Below, one piece after another: positions 53,549 through 62,101 of a stretch of 64,000 nt of DNA. The stretch is from assembly GCF_021654285.1 (NCBI RefSeq), contig NZ_JAKFZS010000014.1, positions 1 through 64,000 on the forward strand. Direction: 5' to 3'. Below the pieces are notes generated by a model. It was not told the origin of the DNA. It did not search any database and worked only from the letters and a program-made list of their open reading frames with translations. Both the position numbers and the translations under genes were made by a program. How positions within the stretch are numbered: the first letter of the stretch is position 1; the number at the start of each line of letters is the position of its first letter. Source of the DNA: Pseudoalteromonas luteoviolacea. GTDB lineage: Bacteria; Pseudomonadota; Gammaproteobacteria; Enterobacterales; Alteromonadaceae.

Positions 53549-56322
53549 GCGAATTATATGGACTAAGCAAACTGGCGCTTTTAAACACGGCAGGCTACGC
53601 CAAGTGTGTTATCCCATTAGATAAAAGTGCATCTATCTGTGCCCCAAACAACACGGGTAAAAGCTCTGTTATCAATGCGCTACAATTTCCATTAGTCAAT
53701 GACTTACGTTTGACTGAATGGGATGGTCACGACTTAGAAGAAACCAGAAAATTCTACTTCTCTAGTGATCAATCTTATATTTTACTCGAAGCAAACCTCC
53801 CTCATGGCGACGTCGTGATTGGTGTCGCAGGCCTCGGTAAAATTGCAGGCTATGCGCATCAGTTTTTTTGCTACAACGGCAAATTAAACCTTGATGACTT
53901 TACTGAAGGCAAAAGCATCATCAAATACACCAAGTTATTTAATCACCTTGGTGAAAAAGGTTTCAAGCCCATTGAGCTTAAAGCTGCCGAATTAAACGCA
54001 TTATTAACTGGTGGTGCGACGCCTTACGACGGCGACATTAACCTTAAAATGATCCCGCTTAACAATGTGCAAGATGCCGCGATCTATAAAGAGATCTTTA
54101 GACGTATCTTAAATTTGCACAAACTTGGTGCTCATGATGTTAAACGCTTTATGTTACGAGTTTTTGAACGTCATATGTCAAATTCAAAGGTCGACTTTTA
54201 TGAAGTATGGCGCCGCGCGTTTGACAAGGTTAACCGCTCAAAACGGGAGCTCAATGCACTAGAGTCAATGCAAGAGCCCATTGCTGCACTTGAGCAGATG
54301 ATCGAAAGTGAAGCAACCATTAAAGGCAAATTAGCTGCTTATGCGCCTAAGATTGACCAAGCCATTATCGCCTTTGATGAATATCAAACGACACAGATCG
54401 ATGAGCTTAACGAACAGCTTGAAAACATCGAACAAGAAAAGCGTGATTTTGAGCAAAAACAGCAGCTTTATGTTCAGCAATCTCGTGATATCGAGCGTAA
54501 GCAAACACAAATTGAGCAGTGGTTTACAGACTACCAAGCCCTTAAATCAGAGTTTGAGCTGACCAATCACGCTACTTTGAAGACCAACCTAACACTGTTG
54601 AAAAAAGAGTATGAGCAACTGTCGTTCTCAATTAACAGTGCGCAAGGTCAAAGCTTACATACACTTGACTACCGAATTGGTGAAACGCAAAAGCAAATCA
54701 AGAGCTTAAAGCTTCAGCTTAAAAACTTAGAATTTAATTTATTTACGCGTATGCGTGAGGATCTCTCTTTAAAAGAAGTTGAAGAGATCTCACGAATTTT
54801 AAATCCTGATCTGCTCTCTTTTGCCACCACTTCACAGGGTGAAGTCACAATTGAAGATGAAGACGCATTTGCAGACTTCTTAGCGCTTCTATCAAACGCT
54901 GTAAAAGGCGGTGAACTTAAACTGCCAGGTGTCAGCATTAAGCTGAAAAAGCTAGCGCCTGTGCAAATGCAAAGTGGAGAGAATAAAGCACAGCTACAAG
55001 CCCAGCTTGAAGCCCTGCAGCGCTCGCTCACAGAGCTTAAACAACAAAGAGAAGTTGCTGCAAACGTCGCCGACAAGCAGCAAGAACGCGATGCGCTATA
55101 TCAGGAGCTGATGGCAACCGAAGAAGCACTCAAGCGCTTTGAGCAATTCCAAACTATGCAGCAATCAGCTGAAGCACAGCTTGCGCTTAAAGACCAATTA
55201 ACGGCTGAGCGCGAGCAAGTTGATGACTATTTACAAGATGTGCAACGCAATGCGGGATCTATTTCAGATCGTCGCTCGATCATCAAGAGCAAACAAGATC
55301 TCATCCTGAGACAAAGCGATCGTTTAAAGCAAGTTAAGTCTGAACGTATCGACCATACATTGGCGATTTATGAGGGTAAGCAAACCCCTTACCCTATCGA
55401 TGTTAAAATTGACTTTGATAACCTGTCAGAAATTGTGCATCAATTTAATAAAGACTGCCAAGAACTGAGAAATCTTGATGTGAATGTCAGAAACACTTAT
55501 TTGCATATTTACAATGCAGGCATCACAAAGTTTGATAACGAAACCGATGAATCAACAAAATACGCTAAATTGATCAGCGCCTATCATAATATTGATAACG
55601 AGCGCGATGCGGTAGAGCGTCAAGCACGTGTTGCACTTACTGAGGTTGCGGCAACAATTAAAGGTCTGAGAGAAGACTTAGATCGCTTACGCCGTGAAAT
55701 GAACAGTTTTAACCGTGGGATCAGCCAACACCGTATTTCAAACTTAAAAGCGTTTAAGATAAATGTGATCCCTCGCAAGATGCTGGTTGACAGTATTGAT
55801 ACTATTATCAGTACCTCAGAAGTCTACGAGCAAGGTGAAAGTTTTGATTTACTAAGTGAAGCACAAGCAGACGAAAAAGCGGTAAATGAAGCAAAAGATC
55901 ACATTATCAAGCTGGCAAGTGAAAAAGCTGGCCTGACGCTAACTGATTTATTCGACATCCGCTTTGAAGTCGTCAACCGCGCTGGTGAAACCGAGCACTT
56001 CGATAAAATTGACTCTGCCGGCTCAAACGGTACACGTATCACCATTAAGCTACTGTGTGGCATGTTGTTTATTCGCTACCTGCTTTCTGATCAAGAGCAA
56101 GCGTTGTACCGTATACCTATTTATATTGATGAAGCGGCTGATATCGACCCGCAGAACCAAAAAGCAATTATAGAGACTGCCTTAAGCTTTGGATTTGTGC
56201 CTATCTTTGCTTCGGTGAAGCCACAGATAAGTTGTGATTACCTAGTGCCAATTCGCAGTGTGAATAAAGGCAGCCAAAACTGGGTAGACGAAAAAGACTG
56301 GATTGAAGTGGAACATTCGTAG
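53545..56322 (+). CDS. mksB: MksB, SMC-like ATPase of the MksBEF condensin
   Basis: A 925-residue SMC-type ATPase. Walker A is APNNTGKSS at residues 33-41. Coiled coils (about 265-380 and 485-580, and again about 670-720) flank a central region that should be the hinge. The signature SAGSNGTRI lies near 825-833 and Walker B YIDEAADID near 862-870. The order F-E-B and the size, shorter than MukB (about 1490), match MksB. It should compact DNA or extrude loops. No Toprim nuclease gene (mksG/jetD) follows; the next gene is a lipoprotein. Confidence 0.85.
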   Translation: MSELYGLSKLALLNTAGYAKCVIPLDKSASICAPNNTGKSSVINALQFPLVNDLRLTEWDGHDLEETRKFYFSSDQSYILLEANLPHGDVVIGVAGLGKIAGYAHQFFCYNGKLNLDDFTEGKSIIKYTKLFNHLGEKGFKPIELKAAELNALLTGGATPYDGDINLKMIPLNNVQDAAIYKEIFRRILNLHKLGAHDVKRFMLRVFERHMSNSKVDFYEVWRRAFDKVNRSKRELNALESMQEPIAALEQMIESEATIKGKLAAYAPKIDQAIIAFDEYQTTQIDELNEQLENIEQEKRDFEQKQQLYVQQSRDIERKQTQIEQWFTDYQALKSEFELTNHATLKTNLTLLKKEYEQLSFSINSAQGQSLHTLDYRIGETQKQIKSLKLQLKNLEFNLFTRMREDLSLKEVEEISRILNPDLLSFATTSQGEVTIEDEDAFADFLALLSNAVKGGELKLPGVSIKLKKLAPVQMQSGENKAQLQAQLEALQRSLTELKQQREVAANVADKQQERDALYQELMATEEALKRFEQFQTMQQSAEAQLALKDQLTAEREQVDDYLQDVQRNAGSISDRRSIIKSKQDLILRQSDRLKQVKSERIDHTLAIYEGKQTPYPIDVKIDFDNLSEIVHQFNKDCQELRNLDVNVRNTYLHIYNAGITKFDNETDESTKYAKLISAYHNIDNERDAVERQARVALTEVAATIKGLREDLDRLRREMNSFNRGISQHRISNLKAFKINVIPRKMLVDSIDTIISTSEVYEQGESFDLLSEAQADEKAVNEAKDHIIKLASEKAGLTLTDLFDIRFEVVNRAGETEHFDKIDSAGSNGTRITIKLLCGMLFIRYLLSDQEQALYRIPIYIDEAADIDPQNQKAIIETALSFGFVPIFASVKPQISCDYLVPIRSVNKGSQNWVDEKDWIEVEHS

Positions 56323-56339
56323 TTTAAAATGGTCTTAAT

Positions 56340-56383
56340 AACTGGATCTTAGAGCATTTTTGCTTATCCATTAGGGTCCAGTT
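56340..56383 (+). terminator. weak hairpin after mksB
   Basis: aactgga and tccagtt pair over a 30-nt loop, 17 nt past the mksB stop. It marks a likely end to the operon but is not a strong terminator. Confidence 0.35.
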
Positions 56384-56422
56384 AGTATTACAAGGCCAAA
56401 AGCCTTAATTAAGGAGTAAAAA

Positions 56423-56977
56423 ATGACTCGTAACCTGCTTGTAGCGCTAAGTTTAATTGTTTTAAGTGCTTGTTCTAACACACCGGATTGGGACTACGAT
56501 AAATCTGTTGAGTTTGCCAATTACAAAACCTTTTCCTGGTCTCCTGACACTGCCAATTTTGATAAAGGTGCTGACAATTATCAGATCAGTGAGCTGATGG
56601 AAAAGCGTGTACGCAACGCAATTATTACTGAGATGGCACAGCATGGTATCACTCTTGTTGAAGGCACTAAAGCGGATGTAATGGTAAACTTCCACGCGGC
56701 AGTAGATACAAAGCTTGACGTAGACACTTTTAATACCAGCTATTCTGCACGCTGGAACTATTGGGGTGTTGGCTGGCATACACAAACGCAAGCGCGCGAA
56801 TATGAAGTCGGTACTTTAGTCATTGATATTATCGACAGTGCGTCAAATCAACTGGTTTGGCGCGGCGCAAAAGAAGGTCGCTTACGCAAAAAGCAATCGC
56901 CTGAAAAACGCACCGAGTCGGTTAATAATACCGTCAAAGATATTCTCGCCAACTTCCCTCCAAAGGTTGAGCACTAA
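56423..56977 (+). CDS. DUF4136 family lipoprotein
   Basis: A 184-residue lipoprotein (lipobox LSACS, Cys17). It belongs to DUF4136, with the typical pattern DYDKSVEFANYKTFSW, then IISELMEKRVRNAI-like helices, an NFHAAVDTK strand, and LVIDIIDSASNQLVWRG near the C-terminus. Function unknown. It has a good ribosome-binding site (AAGGAGT) and a clear terminator. It is probably independent of the mks operon. Confidence 0.88.
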   Translation: MTRNLLVALSLIVLSACSNTPDWDYDKSVEFANYKTFSWSPDTANFDKGADNYQISELMEKRVRNAIITEMAQHGITLVEGTKADVMVNFHAAVDTKLDVDTFNTSYSARWNYWGVGWHTQTQAREYEVGTLVIDIIDSASNQLVWRGAKEGRLRKKQSPEKRTESVNNTVKDILANFPPKVEH

Positions 56978-56987
56978 AGGCACAATT

Positions 56988-57012
56988 AAGGCAGCAACAA
57001 GCTGCCTTTTTA
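56988..57012 (+). terminator. intrinsic terminator of the DUF4136 gene
   Basis: aaggcagc and gctgcctt form an 8-bp stem with a 5-nt loop, followed by a T-run, 11 nt past the stop codon. Confidence 0.92.
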
Positions 57013-57103
57013 GATTTACCCTACTGATTTCATTGTTCAGACTTGCAAGGGAATTTCAATTAGGTAAAATTCGGCGGTTTCCGGTTCTTAATGAGCAATT
57101 ATC

Positions 57104-58315
57104 TTGATTGAGCAACTTCGTAAAGACTTTCCTTTATTACACCAACTGGTGGATGAGCAGCCACTTTGTTATTTTGATTCTGCTGCCACAACACAAAAGC
57201 CACAAAGTGTAATTGATGCAGTAAGCCATTTTTATCAGATCGAGAATGCCAATGTACACCGCGGTGCACACACGCTTAGCGCTGATGCAACCACAAAATA
57301 TGAAGCTGTTCGCGACAAACTTGCTCAATACTTAAATGTTCATAGAAACGAAGTAGTTTGGACTAAAGGCGCAACTGACTCTCTTAATTTAATCGCCCAT
57401 GGTCTATCAGAAAAGTTAACTCAAGATGATGTGATTGTACTCTCTCCTTTTGAGCACCACGCCAATATTGTGCCTTGGCAGCAAGCAGCTGCCAGAACAG
57501 GTGCTAAAATCGTTGTTTTACCCGCGTCAAAAGAAGGTGTATTGGACCACAATGCCTCTATTGAACTCATACACGACCTTAAACCAACGATTTTAAGTAT
57601 TTGCCATGCCTCAAATGCGCTAGGCAATATTCATGACGTCAAATCATTGATTGAGGCCTCAAAAGCCTATTCAACAATCACTGTCGTTGATGGTGCCCAA
57701 TCATTTATGCATTTAAAACCAGACTTAACACAACTTGATTGTGATTTTTTTGTGTTTTCGGCTCATAAAACGCTTGGGCCAACGGGCCTTGGTGGACTCT
57801 TCGGTCGTTTTGAACTGCTCAATAGCCTGCCTGTTTACCAGACCGGGGGCGAAATGATCGACACTGTTAGCTTCTCAGGCACAACGTTTAGACAAGCACC
57901 TGAAAAATTTGAACCTGGTACACCTAATATCAGTGGTGTCCTCGGCTTTGGAGCGGCACTTGATTATCTCAATAATATTGAAAGAGATGCGTTGATTGAG
58001 CACGAGCATGCTTTGTATCAATATCTAATATCAAATCTAAAAAATATCGCAGGCGTTAAAATTTGGGGCGACACAACACATAATATTGGTGTTGTCAGTT
58101 TTACGTATAAAAACGAGCATCACTTTGACATCGCTACCCTATTAAACACATACGGCGTCGCAGTAAGAAGTGGCCACCACTGCACACAGCCTTTAATGGC
58201 ACATTTAAATATTCCCGGCACAATTCGCGTAAGTCTTGCGTTTTATAATAATCAGCAAGACATCGACACTTTTATCAGTGCACTTATAGAAACCATTGAG
58301 ATGTTGGAAGAATAA
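57104..58315 (+). CDS. csdA: cysteine desulfurase, CsdA/SufS type
   Basis: A 403-residue group II cysteine desulfurase that removes sulfur from cysteine using PLP. The PLP-binding Lys222 is in FSAHKTLGPTG and the catalytic Cys360 in RSGHHCTQPL. DSAATTQKP near the N-terminus and GAQSFMHL are family motifs. The neighbour CsdE and the nearby tcdA argue for the Csd system rather than Suf. The start is TTG at 57104. An in-frame stop lies four codons upstream, no ATG fits, and no clear Shine-Dalgarno is visible. A 6-codon ATG frame (57091-57111) ends across the start and could couple translation. Confidence 0.92.
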   Translation: MIEQLRKDFPLLHQLVDEQPLCYFDSAATTQKPQSVIDAVSHFYQIENANVHRGAHTLSADATTKYEAVRDKLAQYLNVHRNEVVWTKGATDSLNLIAHGLSEKLTQDDVIVLSPFEHHANIVPWQQAAARTGAKIVVLPASKEGVLDHNASIELIHDLKPTILSICHASNALGNIHDVKSLIEASKAYSTITVVDGAQSFMHLKPDLTQLDCDFFVFSAHKTLGPTGLGGLFGRFELLNSLPVYQTGGEMIDTVSFSGTTFRQAPEKFEPGTPNISGVLGFGAALDYLNNIERDALIEHEHALYQYLISNLKNIAGVKIWGDTTHNIGVVSFTYKNEHHFDIATLLNTYGVAVRSGHHCTQPLMAHLNIPGTIRVSLAFYNNQQDIDTFISALIETIEMLEE

Positions 58316-58722
58316 TGGATATCAATCAAATCCAAGAAAAGCTAAACAGTTTATCTGGCTGGCAAGCAAAATACCGTGAGATCATGTTGCTTGGTAAACA
58401 ACTGCCAAGCTTGCCAGAACCGCTGAAGACCACTGAAGCGCTTGTAAAAGGCTGCGAAAGCAATGTATGGTTGCACATTGACCTAGACGAGTCTCAGCAA
58501 CGCCTCGTGCTTATTGCTGACTCAGATACGCGTATCGTAAAAGGGTTATTGGCGATTATTCTGGCCTGCTACAACCATACATTACCAAATGAAGCAAAAG
58601 ACATAGACGCTTATCTGCTATTTGAAGACATGGGCCTAATTAAACATTTAAGCCCATCTAGAGGCAATGGTGTCAAAGCGATTGTTGAACGTATTCAACA
58701 ACAGGTAAATATGCTCCAGTAA
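58315..58722 (+). CDS. csdE: sulfur acceptor protein CsdE (SufE family)
   Basis: A 135-residue SufE-fold sulfur acceptor. The acceptor is Cys47 in VKGCESNVW. WQAKYREIMLLGKQLPSLPEPL at the N-terminus and LSPSRGNGVKAIVERI at the C-terminus match the family. It takes persulfide from CsdA and hands it on; in E. coli CsdE interacts with CsdL/TcdA. Its ATG overlaps the last nucleotide of csdA, so the two are made together. It converges with tcdA, 6 bp away. Confidence 0.93.
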   Translation: MDINQIQEKLNSLSGWQAKYREIMLLGKQLPSLPEPLKTTEALVKGCESNVWLHIDLDESQQRLVLIADSDTRIVKGLLAIILACYNHTLPNEAKDIDAYLLFEDMGLIKHLSPSRGNGVKAIVERIQQQVNMLQ

Positions 58723-58728
58723 TTGGAG

Positions 58729-59526
58729 CTACTTACTTGTTCGAGCTTTTTTATCTAAATATTTTCGAATAGATTTTGCTGCGGCAAAAAAGCCAAAACT
58801 GCCAGTCACCATGGTTGCTGAGCCAAAGCCTGTTGCGCAATCCATATTTTTACTGCCATCAGCTTGTTGTTTCGCTTTACACACTTCGCCATCCCCTGTT
58901 GGGTAAACCAGTTGCTCTGTAGAATACACGCAATCTACGGCAAATTTACGCTTGGGGTTAGTGGTAAAGTTATATTGCTTGCGCAGTAAATATCGTACTT
59001 TTGCAAGTAGCGGATCATGGGTTGTTTTAGCAACATCTCCAAAACTAATCTGACTTGGGTCCGTTTGACCACCTGCTCCGCCAGTTGTGATGACAGGGAT
59101 TTTGTTACGCTTACAATGCGCTATCAGTGCCGCTTTCTCTTTTACAGCATCAATACAATCAATCACATAATCAAAGCCTTGAATGTACTCTTTGATATTC
59201 TCTTGCGTAATAAAATCGTCTATTACCGTGACCTGACAATTTGGATTGATGCTTTCAAGACGAGACTTCATTGCCTCAGCTTTAATTTCACCCACTGTTT
59301 GCGTCACTGCGTGTAATTGACGGTTGATATTCGTCACACAAATATCGTCAAGATCGATCAGCGTAATATGTCCGATACCAGTTCTTGCTAATGCTTCAGC
59401 AGCCCAACTGCCCACACCACCGATGCCTATTACGCAAAAATGCGCGTCACTTAACCATGCTAATTGTTGGTCACCATATAATCTGCCGATGCCACCAAAT
59501 CGAAGTGACGTATCTTGATCTGTCAT
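58729..59526 (-). CDS. tcdA: tRNA threonylcarbamoyladenosine dehydratase
   Basis: A 265-residue ThiF/E1-like enzyme (also CsdL) that cyclises t6A37 to ct6A in tRNA, using ATP. The nucleotide-binding GIGGVGSWAAE is near residues 34-44, NRQLHA and DLDDICVTNINRQ are E1 landmarks, and DCIDAVKEK follows. The cysteines near the C-terminus (VCKAKQQ, MDCATGFGS) are positioned as in TcdA. It is the last gene of the msbA operon, 1 nt after the rluA-family gene, and converges with csdA-csdE, whose products supply sulfur to it in E. coli. Confidence 0.93.
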   Translation of the reverse strand: MTDQDTSLRFGGIGRLYGDQQLAWLSDAHFCVIGIGGVGSWAAEALARTGIGHITLIDLDDICVTNINRQLHAVTQTVGEIKAEAMKSRLESINPNCQVTVIDDFITQENIKEYIQGFDYVIDCIDAVKEKAALIAHCKRNKIPVITTGGAGGQTDPSQISFGDVAKTTHDPLLAKVRYLLRKQYNFTTNPKRKFAVDCVYSTEQLVYPTGDGEVCKAKQQADGSKNMDCATGFGSATMVTGSFGFFAAAKSIRKYLDKKARTSK

Positions 59527-59527
59527 A

Positions 59528-60193
59528 TTACCACTCTAACTGCTCAGGCTGACGCCATGATAAAAATACTTCATGCTCAATTAATTGCATAAATTTACTG
59601 CCTTCCTCAGGCTCGATACTAAAAGCCACACGCTCGTCATTCCAATTAAACGAGAGATAGTAAGCGTGTAAATACACTCTATCGGACTGTTTACCACCGT
59701 AGCTATCATCACCTAAAATGGGTGCCGACAGGCTTTTCAAGGCAACTCGTAATTGATGAGTCTTGCCACTGTACGGTTTCAGTAAACAAGCCCTTAGACC
59801 CGGCTCAATGCTTGTAGAATAAAACCGGGTTATCGCTGGGTTTTCTTGGCTTTTTAAAAGTTTATATGTGCCACGTCGAGACTTAGCCATATCACCTTTT
59901 ATCCACCCTTGTTTTTTCTTTGGCTTATCTGAAATCAGCGCGAGATAATATTTATCTACCTCGCGACTTGTGAACATCTCTGTCAGTTTAGCAGCCGCTT
60001 GACTAGATTTTGCCAACACCAATAAGCCAGATGTGACCTTATCTAATCGGTGCACTGGAAATAAACTGATCTCCAGTTGCTGCTCCAGCAAAGCGACAAA
60101 CCCAGCTTGCTCTTCGCTATGAAAACTCAAGCCACACGGCTTATAAGCAACAACAAAATCCTCATGCTGCGCAATGACTTTAATATCAGCCAT
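59528..60193 (-). CDS. RluA family pseudouridine synthase
   Basis: A 221-residue RNA pseudouridine synthase. The catalytic Asp51 lies in HRLDKVTSGLL. YYLALISDKPK and LKPYSGKTHQLRVAL are further family motifs, and the C-terminal YLHAYYLSF is typical. There is no S4 domain, so it belongs to the small RluA-like branch; the target RNA (tRNA or rRNA) is unknown. Its start overlaps the 3' end of kdsB by 8 nt and its stop is 1 nt before tcdA. Confidence 0.9.
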   Translation of the reverse strand: MADIKVIAQHEDFVVAYKPCGLSFHSEEQAGFVALLEQQLEISLFPVHRLDKVTSGLLVLAKSSQAAAKLTEMFTSREVDKYYLALISDKPKKKQGWIKGDMAKSRRGTYKLLKSQENPAITRFYSTSIEPGLRACLLKPYSGKTHQLRVALKSLSAPILGDDSYGGKQSDRVYLHAYYLSFNWNDERVAFSIEPEEGSKFMQLIEHEVFLSWRQPEQLEW

Positions 60194-60941
60194 TTAAAAA
60201 CTCAATCACGCGATTTAAGTCTTCAGGTGTATCAACGCCTGCATGCACCGGTTTGCACGCTTTAGTCACTTTAATTGAGTGACCGTGATAAAGTACTCGA
60301 AGCTGCTCTAAAGACTCTTGCACTTCCAGCGGTGATACGCTCAGATCTAGATAGGTTTTTATAAACCCAGCGCGATAAGCATAAATCCCTACATGACGCT
60401 TAAAGTGTGTAAGAGGAATACTCTTTTTATCCAACGACATCATGCTGTCACGCTGAAACGGGATCGGTGAGCGAGAAAAATACAGCGCATTATTCTTAAT
60501 ATCGCTGACTACTTTCACAGCATTCGGGTTGAGTACTTCTTCCACATCTTCAATGTCAACGCTCAATGTTGCCATAGGTGCAGAAGAGTTGAACAGTAAC
60601 TCCGCCACTTGAGAGATATTTTCTGGTTCAAGCAAAGGCTCATCACCCTGTACATTCACCATTAATGTATCGTCATCCAAGTTAAGTAACTCAACAACCT
60701 CAGCTAAGCGTTCAGTGCCAGACTGGTGATCTTCACGAGTCATCAATACGTTATCAGTAAAACGCTTTGCTTCATCAAAAACCAGCTGGTGGTCAGTCGC
60801 GATATAAACTGCTTTTGCACCTGACTTTTGCGCTTGCTCGAAGACTCTTTGGATCATTGATTTACCGCAGATATCCACAAGTGGCTTGCCTGGCAAGCGT
60901 GTTGATGCATACCTTGCAGGTATGACAACTATGAATTCCAC
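60186..60941 (-). CDS. kdsB: 3-deoxy-manno-octulosonate cytidylyltransferase
   Basis: A 251-residue nucleotidyltransferase that makes CMP-Kdo for lipid A core synthesis. The N-terminal nucleotide-binding signature is [30 protein letters not shown] and VNVQGDEPL are diagnostic, and [10 protein letters not shown] and EQLRVLYHG follow the family pattern. It overlaps the ycaR-like gene by 13 nt and the rluA-family gene by 8 nt within the LPS operon. Confidence 0.97.
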   Translation of the reverse strand: MEFIVVIPARYASTRLPGKPLVDICGKSMIQRVFEQAQKSGAKAVYIATDHQLVFDEAKRFTDNVLMTREDHQSGTERLAEVVELLNLDDDTLMVNVQGDEPLLEPENISQVAELLFNSSAPMATLSVDIEDVEEVLNPNAVKVVSDIKNNALYFSRSPIPFQRDSMMSLDKKSIPLTHFKRHVGIYAYRAGFIKTYLDLSVSPLEVQESLEQLRVLYHGHSIKVTKACKPVHAGVDTPEDLNRVIEFLNG

Positions 60942-61126
60942 TTTTCTACCTCTTCAAGAGATAATTCTCTTGCCTCATTTTCTAGCAAAACAGGAATATC
61001 ATCTCTTACTGGATAGGCAAGCTTTGCTGCTGTGCTGATAAGCTCTTTGTTATCTTTATCATATGCTAATTTGCCCTTGCATACTGGGCACGCAATAATT
61101 TCAAGTAATTTAGTATCAAACGCCAT
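60929..61126 (-). CDS. ycaR: Trm112 family protein (YcaR-like)
   Basis: A 65-residue zinc-ribbon-like protein. It begins [20 protein letters not shown], with the CPxC pair visible, and continues [11 protein letters not shown], which is the conserved core. A second Cys pair is absent, as in many bacterial members. Its position between lpxK and kdsB is widespread in gammaproteobacteria. It overlaps both neighbours. The function is unclear; Trm112 proteins usually activate methyltransferases. Confidence 0.92.
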   Translation of the reverse strand: MAFDTKLLEIIACPVCKGKLAYDKDNKELISTAAKLAYPVRDDIPVLLENEARELSLEEVEKWNS

Positions 61127-62099
61127 GGGTAATAATCCCCTTTCTATCTAATAAGTTGTGGAGCTTGTTAACAAGCCCTTCTGACGGAACAGCATCTACG
61201 CGTAAAAAATACCAGTTGTCTTTCGCATAAGACTGGCATTTCACTGCGTCTTTTTCTGTCATAAATATGTTGCTTTTGTTGTAGATCTCAAAATCTTGTT
61301 CAGTAAACATATGATGATCTGCAAAGTGTTTGCTTTGTGTAATTGTCACTCCATTTGCACTAAGCGACTTCTCGAAGCGAGATGGGTTGCCTATTGCACT
61401 TACGGCGATACCTTTAGGCTCAAATTGTGTAACCCGTGCCCCCGTTTTCACACTGTAAATACCTGTTGTATTGAGTGAGTAACCGTCCTCTTTGATGGAA
61501 CCATTAAACACAGTGAGGTCAACTGACTTTAAGCGCTTTGGCGTTTCTCTCAGTGGCCCAGCAGGTAATAATAATCCATTGCCAAAACGACGCTCGTTGT
61601 CAACGATGCAAATCTCAATATCTCTATCAAGCTGATAATGTTGCAGCCCATCATCGCTTACAATGATGTCAGGTTCATTATGCGTGATTAGATATTCGAT
61701 ACTCGCTTTGCGGTCGCCACCGATAACCACATCACAGCCTAACCGTTTATAAATTAATAACGGCTCATCTCCCGCCAACTCTGCGGTACTGTCATCACTT
61801 ACTTTGTATGGTGTGTGTGGCGGCTTGGCACCATATCCACGACTGATCACGGCGACTTTCAAACCAAGTGATTGTAAATAAGGCACAAGCCAAAGTACAA
61901 ATGGTGTTTTGCCGTTACCGCCAATACCAATGTTACCTACAATCATAACTGGCACAGATGCCTTGTATGATGACTTTATGCCAATACGAAACATCCACCT
62001 TCTTACAGAGCTTACTAACCAAAAAAGTCCGCTCAGTGGTAATAAAACAATATTGATAAGGCTGATTGGTTTATACCAACTTTGTTCCACTTTGTTCAT
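61116..62099 (-). CDS. lpxK: tetraacyldisaccharide 4'-kinase
   Basis: A 327-residue kinase of lipid A synthesis that adds the 4'-phosphate, anchored at the inner membrane by an N-terminal hydrophobic stretch ([17 protein letters not shown]). The unusual P-loop is [14 protein letters not shown] at about residues 54-67. [15 protein letters not shown] and LLPAGPLRE are diagnostic. It starts 2 nt after the msbA stop and overlaps ycaR by 11 nt. Confidence 0.97.
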   Translation of the reverse strand: MNKVEQSWYKPISLINIVLLPLSGLFWLVSSVRRWMFRIGIKSSYKASVPVMIVGNIGIGGNGKTPFVLWLVPYLQSLGLKVAVISRGYGAKPPHTPYKVSDDSTAELAGDEPLLIYKRLGCDVVIGGDRKASIEYLITHNEPDIIVSDDGLQHYQLDRDIEICIVDNERRFGNGLLLPAGPLRETPKRLKSVDLTVFNGSIKEDGYSLNTTGIYSVKTGARVTQFEPKGIAVSAIGNPSRFEKSLSANGVTITQSKHFADHHMFTEQDFEIYNKSNIFMTEKDAVKCQSYAKDNWYFLRVDAVPSEGLVNKLHNLLDRKGIITHGV

Positions 62100-62101
62100 T
62101 G

